Assembly: GCA_963978905.1 (NCBI GenBank)
Contig: OZ022259.1
Span: 6,138,001 to 6,202,000 of the forward strand
Direction: 5' to 3'
DNA length: 64,000 nt
Origin: Trichostrongylus colubriformis
Taxonomy: Eukaryota > Nematoda > Chromadorea > Rhabditida > Trichostrongylidae
Part shown: positions 1 through 12,800 of the stretch, one piece after another
Layout: each line of letters starts with the position of its first letter
Position numbering within the stretch: position 1 is the stretch's first letter
The notes under the pieces: model-generated
What the model was told of the DNA's origin: nothing
What the model saw: the letters and a program-made list of their open reading frames with translations, nothing else
The model's database searches: none
Position numbers and translations under genes: made by a program

Positions 1-2825
1 CCAGTGCCCTATAAGTGCTCTGAGATTGAAATGTGCACACAATCGTACTCTGCCCTCACTTTCTTGAGTATCATCTCATGTGCATTGGTGAATGGAGGGG
101 AGACGGAGGTGCGCGATGGCCTTCATGAGATCATTATCGAATCCGGAGGGAGACCTTCGAATTCAGTGTCGGTAGTAATGTGAAAGACGAGGTGGTGAAT
201 GAATGCATTCAGAAATTTTCGCTGTCCGATGTCCTTGGATGGGCGAAGATGGTGGTCTGAGCGACAGCCCCCTGGTCGACTGACGAGTCCCGCGCACTTC
301 ACCTCGACACATCCTGCACTGCTCATCTTCTTGTCTACTGATTTCTTCATATATCTCGTGGTTCTTTCACCACTTCCTTCAATACAGTTTATTTGATTTC
401 CTCTGTCGACGTTCACGTAACAGGTGACCTTCTGACAGTTCCGCTCGCAATTCATCAATTTTCTAGCGGTTTGATGCGAAACGTAATAGGAGTTGCCCAC
501 ACACGTACAGTAGAAAGATGCGAACGTTTAAAATTGCCTACGGTTGCAGCCGATCACTTCGCCGTCCACTTTCTCGCTAACTGCAGTCGGTGTCTAGTCG
601 TTGGAGCACAGCGGCTTGCACTCCTTCTACGATCCAGATAAACTGCGGTCGTTAAATAAGCACCCGTGAAAGATGACAGCTGAAAACCCACATCTATGGT
701 TCCCACATCTACGGAAAAATTCTGTTCTTCAATTGAGAAGTTCCTTTTATAGTTTGGATGTTCCAGTCGGCTAGGTTTGTCGTGCCCCAGTCTAATTGTC
801 TCTTTTATTCTTCATTATGTACGAAATAGTTCTTATTACAATTTTTTATTTGTAATTTGCATTTATATTACTGTTAACTGGTCTCCATTTGGACCAGCAA
901 CTCAGTGCGATTTTGCTCCTCGGTCGCTTTTAAAACAGCCAGAGAGAGGAATTATCCGTACCTGCCGTCTGGAATAGTGATGCTAAGAACATAGCTAATC
1001 GGACACGCATCCTATCCATGGAATAAATCCATATGGAGGGAGTGTCCTTTACAAAATGAGGCCGAACCCCATAGCATGGCCTCATTTTGAGTAGACATGT
1101 TGAAGGAGCTAACAATCTCCGACAAAACGAAAGACATCATGCACCCTTGTTTTTCTTGAACTGAAGCCTTGGTGCAAGTTTTCTGAGCCTTCAATTATCT
1201 GTTGGATCTCCTAGTACTATGCTCATACGCAGTCATTTGCTGTTTAAAGTTTTTTTTTCATTTTACCCTTATTTCTTTTATGATCGGAGGCTTCTCGATA
1301 CCTTAGGAAACTCTGTCTTTCGACGTTGGCTTCTAAACTAAACATAAGTCGATTGACCGTAACAACGTTTGTTTACGGCTTTATTCCTATTCCTGCGGCT
1401 CTATTGCTTCAAAGGCTTCCGTTATCGCAAATTATTAAAAACTATCAACAACTATCAGTGCCAAAAGGTTACAGACGAAAAGTTACCGGCTTACTATAAT
1501 ATTATAGTACCGTTAATGTAGCATGAATCCTCCACTATAACCTTATTTCTATAGCCTTTCTATTCCATTTTATCACTTTCATGTAGTCGACCATTCAAAT
1601 TATCGGTACCCCGTATGAGACGGTTTTTTTTATTTTGCTTTTGGCCGTCCCATGATTCTTTGTCGTTGTATTTTTGTGCGAACTGCTATGGTCTCATATT
1701 GACGATTACGTGACAACCACCCAGGCATGGTATCGTACCGCAGAGCATGGCGTGCGGCGCGACGCGTGCGATCTAGAGGCATCGTACGTGTGGTTGGGTC
1801 CTGAGGTGATTAGCGTGTCTTATGCCTCTATTTAAAAGTTGAATAAAGCAATTAATTGGACCCAGCTAGCAGGCACTCCTCGTTTTTCGCCGCTATTTGT
1901 TGTATCACTTATTCCACATAATCGAATGAATTAAATACATCCTGCGAGACAACAAATGACATCTCAGACAGCTAGCAAGCGGAAAGGTAATGTTGCAGTT
2001 TGAAGTGATGCGCGAGTGATGCGAGTACAAACCACAACGTCGCGCTTTTGATTCGGGGTTTCTCTACCGATTAGCGCTTCTTTTCTTACCTCGAATGTTT
2101 TTTTCGAAACGATCATTCCTCCTCGTCTTTCCCTTTCCTCTGACCTTCCTGCTTCCTTTACAAGGTGACCAAAGCGAGGATCATGTAGCCTGGTTTTTAG
2201 CGCAAGATGCACAAAGCTTGTGAAAGGATAAAAGTAAAGTGCGGAAAATTCTCTATGTTGAGAATATTCATATCTTTACATATTGGCATTGATGTGCTGT
2301 TGCCGTCCATCCTGCCATTTTCAGTTTCGACTTCGGTATCAAGTTTATCAAGTTGCAGTGTTGATAAAAATCTAATGATTTTAGAATATAAGGTGTACTG
2401 AACGCCTCAACGTGCGGCTCGATAGCTCTTCCAAGTCAGTCACGGTCTATAATTAAAATAGCGAAGCAGTGGCTCTCCATGACAAATGAGGAGCTACTTT
2501 TCAGAGGTTTTGCAGCTGAACTATGAGAACTGGGCCGGTAAGAGTCTATAATAATATCATGTCCACCAGTTGAATACAGCACTACGCGCTCTTCAATATA
2601 GTTGGGCTGCCGTGTGACCGTCTGTCCTTCCTCCTCGCTCTTCTTTGTCTATTTCGTTTGGGTTTTCTCGCTGAACAACTCATGAACTCGTGCAATGTCA
2701 GAGTTCAAAGTTAGAAATGAACGTTTGTTTGGCTGTTGCGCGTTAATCTTCTCTTCCTTCCTCTCTAGCTGACCTTTTAGCAGTTCTAATTCAATTTTTG
2801 TGCGATAACCTAGACATGATCATGT
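1..2825. other. Intergenic, mostly unassigned
   Basis: Apart from the weak Cys-rich frame at 123-500 I see no gene. A small perfect hairpin sits at 1052-1092 (arms CAAAATGAGGCC). A GC-rich block at about 1715-1800 resembles the MITE copies at 23661 and 43741. The remainder is AT-rich and shows no recognisable coding signal. Confidence 0.5.
123..500 (-). other. Cys-rich open frame, unrecognised (possible exon of an unknown gene)
   Basis: The minus strand is open for about 125 codons with regularly spaced cysteines (CERNCQKVTCYV, later GCVEVKCAG and GGC), which gives it the look of a small secreted or extracellular nematode protein. An in-frame stop lies a few codons upstream and no convincing acceptor or signal peptide is visible, so neither the start nor the rest of a gene model can be supported. 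It may be a decayed gene or chance. Confidence 0.2.
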
Positions 2826-2826
2826 A

Positions 2827-3463
2827 TTAGGTTGATTCAGTATGAATCGGACAAATGGTAGTGATGACTTCCAGGGATCATAACTCAGCAATGAGTTGAC
2901 GAAAATGGATGCGCCAGGTACCGCTGGAATGAGTATAAAAGGCTCTTCAAACTACGGTCAAACGAACACTCCAAACTAGTTTCATTCCGTCATCATGCCG
3001 CAAAATTTCAAGCCGTCCAGAGGCCACATCCGTAACGTCATACTCTTTCTATCGCTATGTGGCCAGGAACCCGCGGATATCGAGAGACGCCTGAGGGAAG
3101 TTTACAGGGAGCATGCCCCTGTCAGAAGTACAGTGTACTTGTGGCATTCGAAGTTTGCGTCGGACGACTATTGCATCGACCCCAGACCTGGTCTTTTCGG
3201 ATATCCACCTTTTCTCCCACCTCCAATGCACCTGGACGGCTAAGACTTCAAAACTAGCGAGGACGTCAAAAGGGTACTCGAGAACTTCTTTGAGGCCCAG
3301 CCTCCGGCTTTGTGGAGCAAGGGCATCCGAGATCTGGCTAACCGGTAGCAGAAGGTCATCGATAAACATGGAGCGTATTCCAAGTGATTCCCAGTTGTCG
3401 TTAAAAATTTGCACGATAAAGAAAATTTTGTCAGTTTGTCCGTTTCATATTGAATCAACGTAG
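2827..3463 (+). mobile_element. Mariner-like element, heavily deleted copy (family M1)
   Basis: Left end TTAGGTTGATTCAGTATG and right end ATTGAATCAACGTAG form the same inverted termini as the copies at 24229 and 25515. A transposase start at 2995 ([15 protein letters not shown]) gives the N-terminal helix-turn-helix region, then jumps near 3180 straight to the C-terminal part (PRPGLFGYPPF), losing the whole catalytic core; the frame stops at 3243. The right TA is mutated. It is a non-functional relic about 0.6 kb upstream of the GALNT start. Confidence 0.85.
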
Positions 3464-3813
3464 TTGTAGCCTTGAATTAGAAACTTTTCTTTCAACTCAC
3501 TTACATAGAAGCATTTCACCCTGAGTGTGGGATGTGTTCTCTTTCACAAATTCAAAAAATTTCATGATTTTACAGTTTTCGATGAGCCTCACGATATACA
3601 AGAAAGCCGAATTCGTGGTGTGAATTGAAAGCTATATCGCGTTTACCACCGTCTTTTAGTTTTTCCTACCTGTTTACCCTGTCAGCTAACTTACCTTCAT
3701 GATTCCTTCGTTAAAGGCGTTATCGTGTTCGATTGTTTAACTTTTAACAATACAATATTATATGAAATTCTAATTCCAGATGTCTCTATAGACATTCTCT
3801 ACCCGGCTTCTAG

Positions 3814-3867
3814 CTGGGAGATTCGTAGATAGTCAGTTGATAGCCTGTCCAGCACTCTGTTTCTGTG
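3814..3867 (+). promoter_or_regulatory. Candidate 5' UTR / spliced-leader acceptor of the GALNT gene
   Basis: A pyrimidine-rich tract ends in TTCTAG at 3808-3813, 54 nt upstream of the chosen ATG at 3868. No upstream in-frame exon was recognised. In nematodes such a site often receives a trans-spliced leader. This is inference from sequence context only. Confidence 0.35.
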
Positions 3868-6800
3868 ATGTTGCTATACAAAAGTAGACGGAAAATGCGC
3901 AAATTTCTTCATTATCTACTAATCATTCTCGGATTTCTGCTGATATGGTGCACACTGACTGTTGTGATACTGTACATACAAGACACGGTAGGTTATCACA
4001 ACTTTTTTCTAATTTTTGTTGGAGATTTAATTATAAATGTACCCGTGTAGAAAAATGAAGACGAACTCTCGAAAGAACCTGATGAAGTCATTAGGTTCAG
4101 TTTGGTACTTAGTTGGAGTCGTCCACGGAAATTAAATTTCTTTACCCAAATATTTACGTTGTATTCGCCCATTAAGAGCCACCCAAACGTCAAGAACAAG
4201 AATAAGGCTGACAAGGGAAGGATGGTAAGTCGAAGTGGCCGTTTGAAATGGGGTTTATACCAATAATAGGGCTCGGGATGCCATTCACCAATCTGCATTC
4301 CATATCTGCTGTCCGTCTCTGGGAGCAGAGTTACAAGTGTTGAAAGAGAAGAAACTCACAAGGGAAGAACCCCAGGTCGAAGTGCCATACAGAGTGGGAT
4401 ACATAATGGTCTGACGTATTTTCGGACGCTGATCTCGAATCTGTGTTCGAATTTTGCAGAACGATTTTCTGAGCGGAGTTATGGAGGTTTTTTTGGAAAA
4501 GCAGTACTATTTCATGGTAGGTTTGAAAGCCCATAGCACGCGAGCCAGACGTTCTTGCACAAAACCAGGGCGATTTTCGTGTTCAGGGAGTCAAATTACC
4601 CTACGGTACAAGTTTTTAGCCAATGTGAGAAATTGACCAAATTCCGGAAAAATTCACGGGCTATAGGGTGGCAGCCCATTGAACAAAGGAGAAGTCATTG
4701 ACCCTTGCCTTGGAAATGCTCCGATTTGACGCTTGTTTCGTACATTTAGTGCGATGGGCAAGTGTAAAAGGTATGTGTAGGCTATCTTGTCCAGGTTGCA
4801 GGGTTTTCTGTAGAAGAAAATTCAAAAACTACCACTTCATCTCTTGGCCACCCCTATTTTTCCGACGTTGGACCAAAAACTGCATTTGGCTGAAAATTTC
4901 CACAGAGGGGTTATTCGACCCCCTGTGCGCGGATGTCATAATCTTTTTACGCAACAACGCCTAATTCATGTGGTAAGGGATTTCTTCGACTTGGTATCCT
5001 TCCCTTGTGAGTAATGTTAGTAGTTGGCAGAGTAAATGGTGTGTGCGATAGGTACCAGTACAAGGAAACGTCCAGAAGTGATAGAAAGGCACTTACTGAC
5101 AATGAAACACAAAATGCAAAAAAACCCGCACCGGCGAGGAGCATACCCATGATTCTTGGCCTGCATATCCGGAACACTACCTCTGAACTACGGAGCCGTC
5201 GCTTGTAGATGCAAGCGGCCGTTCTGATGACATAGTGCCTCACAAATTGTAACTCTGCTCCCAGAGACGGACAGCAGATATGGAATGCAGATTGGTGAAT
5301 GGCATCCCCAGCCCGATCATTGGTATAAACCCCATTTCAAACGGCCACTTCGACTTACCATCCTTCCCTTGTGAGCTTCTTGAAGTAACGTCCAACGAGT
5401 TTTGGCCGCTCGTGGAGGCTGGGTCGCGAGGGCGAGCTATGCAGCGGAGGTCACGCGGTTAGGGACGCAAAGTAGGAATTCAATAATGGACGCAAAAATT
5501 TGAGTAGCATTCGGCGCGCCGACGGCTGTTTAAGTGTTGTGTATGGAAATATGGCGGAAATTTGAACGAGTTGCTTTCTGCTAGTTATTTCCCGGATTTT
5601 ATCTTGAAATGGGCAGAGGTGGTGTAATGATAGGTGGCGCGCAGTATCTTTCGCATGATATGGTGCGTGGACTGAAATCCCTAGTAGCCCCCATTACAAT
5701 AAACCCCCATCCCTCAGGCTATGTGAAGTGGCACAGACTCCTTTGAGCGAATAAAAGCGCTACGTTGTACACCAGCGAGCCCCACAAGTCGATGTATAAC
5801 CGAATCGCACGTGCCAACAGGATTCTGAATGGGACTTAGATGCATGGCAGTTCCGGGAAGAAACCAGACCAGTGTGATGAGTATCGATTCACGCCCGCAT
5901 TATTACGCTTCATATCTAAAGGGACCAGAAGGGGTACGAAACAAAAGGAAGATGCAAAGAAATGAGCATTTTATAACGAACACTCAAGGTTAGAAGCGAT
6001 AATCGGCGAAAAATCCGGAATCAAAAGCGCGACGCTGAGGTGTGTATTCGCATCGCGTTCGCATCAACACACTGACTTTCCGAGTTGTCCGCTGTAGGAC
6101 CCGGGCCGCGGACCAACGTTAGTTGTAGCACCTGATTCCCAGCGCGATGGAGTGGCCATTCCCAACTACATGTAAGTATTCATGTAAGTACATCTAGAAA
6201 TAATATAAGAAAGAACAAAGGAAAAGGTAAAAGAAAGAACAACTTTATATAGAAACATCTCCTCTTGGCACCATGCCAAGACGTCAAATTGGCGAGTTTG
6301 TGCAGTGGGTGTCGCTTAAACTCGTCCAAACTACGTCTGTTCTACCGTAGGCCAAAATGAGCCCCTTCCGGTGTCTTTAAATTATTAGTATTGTGATGTC
6401 ACGGAGCCTCATGATTATCCGAATGCGTAAAAATAGAATGAGACTCCAAAAAGTTTATTCCAAAAAACTCAAAAGGATTATTGCAATATATTTTGGAAAA
6501 CTTTTGAGACGACTTTTACAGCCTTTTCAGTTTTTTGGAATAAACTTCTTGGAGTCTCATTCTATTTTTACACATTCTTAAATTATTGTCTGTGTTGTCT
6601 AATTTGAGTAATCAAACAAATAAAAGGTGGGAATTGGAAACATGTTAGGGCCGCAATACAGTATTACTACACTTCTTGAAGTCATCAACTTAGAACGCAA
6701 ACTAATTAATCAAGTGATGCATGACTTGTTTTTCAGTTGAAGAGCCCATCCAAGCCTGACAGACCGTTACGCAGTGGAAGAGGAGTGCAGGTAGTCGTCG

Positions 6801-9800
6801 GTCATTACAACGGTAACCTGCCACAGGAGAAACTGCGGAACCTCACCGACGGTGAGGAATTCAAAAGGAAGCTTGTCTTATTGAAGTGGAGTAGGGACGC
6901 CGAGGTGATGGATTGGTGGTATCTCACCTCAGAAGGGGCATATGAGAATAGAAAAGCGAACACGATTTTCGGGTGGCTCTCGGTTGGGTTTAAGGCGTAA
7001 GACTTGAATTTGGTAGAGGATACGTCCTCTTTCAACAGGAGAAGCTATGAACGAAATGGGATTTATTGCCGTTTCTGCTGAATACCGATAGATTGAGTAA
7101 GGATTCTGCTTTTTATCGAAAAAAAAAGAGTAAAAATAATTTTGAAAATCGGAATCAATTTGGAAATTTAATTAGAATAAAAATAATAGTTTCAAAAATT
7201 CAAATCATGCTAGAAATATAGTGCAAATAAAAATGGTAATCTTTTAACGAATCTGATTCGGGAAACATTCGGTTTGGATGATTAAAGTGAATGCTAACAC
7301 GAAGCAGGTTGTGAGATCAAAGGAGTAAAAAGTGCTCACTGACAGGTCTCTCATACTGTAATTTTAAGAGGAAATCAATGCGAACAATTTCAATCCAATA
7401 GGCTGGGGAGAAGGAGGAAAGGCTGTGCGACTCACAAAGGAGGATGAACGTCTATCAGATGAGACCTTTGGAATCAATCAGGTAATACTAAATAATACAT
7501 TACTTCTGTATTATTTCCTTGCACGACAGTGAAATTTGCGTAGATGGGTTCTGCACGCATGAGATGGTCATCACCACGCATTCTTAAAGACAGTGTTAGG
7601 GATAATGTGGGTGATAAAAAATCCCAAAAGAAGTCATTTAGTGAAAAACTACGGGTCTAAAAGGCCTATGCATGGCGAAATCCCCCGCGGAAGGCGCCCC
7701 CTTGAGCTGTGGCGGAGGCGGCCTCGTCAGGGCAAGCCGCCTTTATTCGGGGCAGCCCGCCTCCAGAAGACGTGATTAGTGGTTGGTCACGGTGAGATTG
7801 GTCAAGGAGATCGGCATGATTGAAAGTATCGGCACGCTTCCTCACTTTTAGCTTGAAACTCACCACATGAAGTTAGAGCAGTTAGATGCTGTCGCATTTC
7901 CGAACATCCCTTCATATTTACGTCTTGGTGATGCCAATGAAAAACCTATGCGGACTACCCGCCTTTCGACGGGAAGGTCGTCCGCGCCTAGAACCAACGG
8001 TGGGAAGGGGTCCTATTTCTCGGGTTTCTGGCCATTTCCATCCGTTTTTTCTCCACTGTCCTGTTACTAGACATCTCGGCTTTCATATCCACTACTTCTT
8101 TTACTTTTCGTCCGAATTCTCCCTAAAGCTGCCTCTAAGTGTCCATCTCTCTGTACACCTGCCATCTATCATTTTACCTGTACGTAAATCTATCCGCGCA
8201 CCTGTCTACACTTCAGCACATCCTGTTACTCCTGCCCATGGATTACCTGCTGAAAATTGCTCTCTCATAAGCCGGAACCGGTAACTGATCGCGTCTAATT
8301 TTTCATATTTTAGTTCAGCTTGTTTGTGAGTGACCGGATTGCGCTGAACAGGTCTCTGGACGATTATCGGAAGCCATCATGTCGAGCAAAGAAATATAGG
8401 GGTAGGTAGTGCATTTACTCAGAAACTGATAAAAAAGACAGGAATTTTTTCAGAGATATCCGAATTGCCATCGACCTCTGTGATTATCGTCTATCACAAT
8501 GAGGCATTCTCCACTCTTCTACGCACAACTCAAAGTGTCGTCGACCGATCACCACGACCACTTCTGAGGGAAATCATCCTCGTAGACGACTTTTCAAATA
8601 GAAGTAAGTCGATCAACTATCAGTAGTGTGTGGAGTTCCTCAAAGACACCGGCCCAATTCGACGATTATGGGATGAATATACTATGTTAAAGTGGAGGCG
8701 CATGGAACGGTCAAAAACTCAGAAAAATTCCTCACTTCCGTCTATGTCGGACGTGTTTTGCGGCCTCTGCACCTCTAGCCGCTAAAGGGAGCGGAGGAGA
8801 CGGCAAGGGCGGCTACAGTCCATTTCGGAGCGCCTGATAGGGCGTGACCTACAGACTTGGGTGAAAGTATATCAAACTCTCTCACTCCGCCACACATTCT
8901 CACTCTTGCCACGCACTCTCGCTCTCGCCACTCACCCATGTCCATAGGCCACGCCCTATGTATCAGCTCTGAAATGGAGTGTATCACCCTGTCGTAACCT
9001 TGCCACGCCCTCCACAGCTTCTCGGCAATCGGGAACCGTACGAGCGAACCGAAACTAAACGATGCCATTGAAAACTTACGAAGCTTTTTTTCAACGCAAG
9101 TTTTCCGCTAGATTTTCTCTCTCTTCTAAAAAATTACATTTACAGCGGACCTTTTTTGTTTTCTCCTTTCTGATTTTCTTCGTTGCCAAATGGTGCCTTT
9201 GCGTTCTTTCCAGCTTTTCTCAAATATCCTGCATTGGATGAGGCTGTTCGAAATTACCCCGTGCCGGTGAAAATCCTCCGAACGAAACAACGAGTTGGAC
9301 TGATCAGAGCAAGGCTAATGGGAGCGCAGGTAATCGGACTTTCCGTGACACACAGTAACCCACTTCACATGATATCACTTAGCTGAATTCAGGAAGCGAA
9401 GGGCGATGTGCTTACATTTCTTGATTCACATTGTGAGTGCACTGAAGGATGGTTAGAGCCGTTACTTGACCGAATTAAGGACAATCGGTATGTCAATTGA
9501 TCAATGCTTTTGTTGCATAATGTCAAATATTAGGGTATTCATATGAAAGAAAATTAGAACGCTTTCATACTCGGCGGTGCCGGCGACAGGGCGTGGCTGC
9601 TTGTCTCTGCGTTTCCGCCCGTGCCACCCTGTCTCGTTGCCTCCGTCTTCTCTGCACCTCCCCGAAGTTACACTGCAGTTTGTAGACGTAGCCACACCCT
9701 ACCGGCGCAGAGTCGCAGAGTATGAAGGTGGCTCTACCACACAATTCTCAAAATTCACCAAAAATACGGCATAACCCTGAATTTTTCTTTTTTTCACCAA

Positions 9801-12800
9801 ACTTACTCAAGTATGACCAACGTCGCGAGTTTTCCCCGAATTACGCTTTACGCAGCTCCGCATGGGTAGAAGGGGCAAGGCCCGCTTCGTGACTTGAGAT
9901 AGCAGAGCATCGAAGCCGTGGTAATTGCTTGACCTTCTGTTCATGTGAGGTATATGTATTATTGTAATACTATTATTCCTATTATTATTGTGTATTGTTG
10001 TAATACTATTATTATTATTGTAATACTTGCTTTGATCACAATGTGCCTATGAACACTTTTCAGGAGAGCAGTAGTTTGCCCTGTCATAGATGTCATCAAT
10101 GACCGCACTTTTCAATATCAAAAGGGCCTCGATATGTTCCGTGGTGGATTCAATTGGAACCTTCAATTCAGGTACTTTTTGTGACTCAAACACCCCACTG
10201 CACTGCGGTTGTGCTATGTTATTTCAGATGGTATGCAATGCCGGCCGATATGGCAAAGCAAAGACTGGTTGACCCAACCTCTCCGATACCGTACGTTCAC
10301 AATGGAAAGCCAGACAGGGTTCGCTATGAGCTATTCAATGAAAAGTTCGTTTTTCAGTTCCCCAACGATGGCTGGCGGCCTATTCAGTATAGATCGCCTT
10401 TACTTCGAGGAAATAGGCACTTACGATCATGGAATGGATATATGGGGTGGCGAAAACTTGGAGATTTCCTTTCGGGTACGTATACTCTTAACCTCTAGAT
10501 CGGCCTAACTTTTAAATCATGATAATTATACTATTAAATCGAATCAGATCAAAATATCATATAAATGCAAATATCAGTCAAAGTAGCCTTATTTGCGTCA
10601 AAGTCCTTAGAAATCTGAGCAACACCCAGTTACTGGAGTTAAGTGGTAGAAGAGTCAAGTGGCACTCTCAATGGAGCTGAAAGCGGACTGCAAACCGGAC
10701 GTAATGTATGACCACAGTCTTGGATAAAACGCGATTAGGTCACGAATTATAAACAGAGCGCGTCGCGATAGGTGACGCTTTCCGCGCCACGGGGTCTACG
10801 GACAACCTACAAAGAGTGAACTGAGAGTCCTCCGGTTTCGGAATGCACTGAACCCTTTGTAGTAGGCCCCATGAGCCCATGTCTCAAAGGATTTCCTGTC
10901 TCTAATGTCTACACCTCAGATATGGCAATGCGGTGGCCGAGTAGAAATCCTTCCATGCTCCCATGTTGGGCACATTTTCCGTCATGCATCACCCCATGAC
11001 ATTCCGGGTAATTCCTCTGGAAAGGTGAGTAGTACATTGGACTGACTCATTTTCGCTCTTCCCATTCTGTTTGTCTTTAAGGTCCTAGACGGAAACATGA
11101 TTCGCGTATCGGAAGTTTGGATGGACGAATGGAAGTTCCTTTTCTACAAGATGGCCCCTCGTACGTGTTCTGCACATAAGTCGAAAATTTCAAAAAATTT
11201 GCCCACTCGAAGTGATCATTTCAGAAACAGGAAAATTACGAAATGTGGTGGATATGAGTGAACGCCTTGAACTTCGACGTCATCTGGGATGTAAGGATTT
11301 TCGGTGGTATCTCGAAAATGTCTTCACCGATCATCACCTACCAATGGAAGGCGACTTCTTCGGTCGGGTACGTCACTCAAACACATATGTACTTGATGTC
11401 TTTATCAGCTTCGTCAGCGTGTTATAGAGGATGAAATGTCGATTACAATGTATAAAACGATTTTCTGGACAACTGATCTCTCAGAAATGTGAGGAGTCGT
11501 CCAAAGACGATGGTCAAGCAATGGCTCACAGGGAAATGTTGGCTGCTAAGGAGCACGGACCCAGTTATCGTCCTCTCTCGTCACATAACCCACTTCGAGT
11601 GTCCTGTCGTACATCTGGACGTATTTGGTCATTTTTCCGGCGAAGTGAGATGGTACTATGCGTATACAGTGAGGGTCGAAGTGGTGCCAGTTTGAGATCC
11701 GACCTCTCCTGCTACGTAATGCTTAAGCCCTTCAAACCCACGCGAATGGATCGGGCACGTGGATCCGGAAGAGGGGGGAGGGGGGAGTTTGTATATTGTT
11801 AGGTCAGAGTTTTCATTGCGCCGCCATTCGCGTAAGCTCCCGAAGCCGTCTGGGGTTCCGCTCAGGGCGCAGTGGGCTGGGCTGGTATCGCGGGAGTTCT
11901 CTGAGGAAACAGTATTCGAACTAAAATCAGAGTAGAATATAGTGCTATCGAAATGAGGGGCCATCTTACGAAAATTTGTACACCTTGACAATTCTGAGGG
12001 ATCGCTGTGGAGTCAATCTGCACACTCTATATTTCTTTTTTTGCCTAAGTCTTGATAGAGGGAGGGGGATCTTCATCTTCTGGGTTTAGACAAAACTACC
12101 TTTTACAAAGGAATGCCCCCTCCCCACTCACTCTTCGACTGCACATAGATAACATAGAAATACTTCAAACACATAACACTTTAAACAAACACTTTGAACG
12201 ATATCAAACAATAAATGTAGAAACAGACTATCGTACAAGGTAACGTAGCAAGTAAAAGTAGCAGCTGCAATAACATAAGAACAACTCCGTTCAGTAGATA
12301 ATACTTTGAGGCGCAGAACTCTGAAGGAGACGAACGCAATCACACGCAAAGAAAACAACTCCCCTTTGTCACGAGTTGGTCGCATGCGGGCGCGCGAAAT
12401 CCTGACCTAATTATATACAAGCACACATACCATATTTCGAGGTTTTTGTGAACGAATTCTCATTGAGGAGTCTTCCTCGCTCCCTGTGCTGGGTAGCCAT
12501 AAAGGAGTGGCCAACCGAAGTCGTCAACACTGGGAGTCTCCTTATCCCGTCTTCATGATTCGCCCTAATAATTAAAGCAGAAGCCCTAGAGAAGTCCTTT
12601 TTGTGGGCAAAATAGGAAGCCTGTAAAAAATGAGAATATTACTAGGGCTAAACTATGGGAAACGGGCAGCATCTCACAGAAATGTTGCAAATTATCTACC
12701 TCCTCGAATTATTAGTGAATGCTTCAGATTCATTTCCCAGCTGACATATCAAACGCAACTTGCATAGCCTGGACACTAGCCATGTCCGGCATCAAAAAGT

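Noticed and set aside
1012..1194. Small minus-strand ORF near 1.1 kb
   Set aside because: It runs through the hairpin at 1052-1092 and has no motif; treated as chance.
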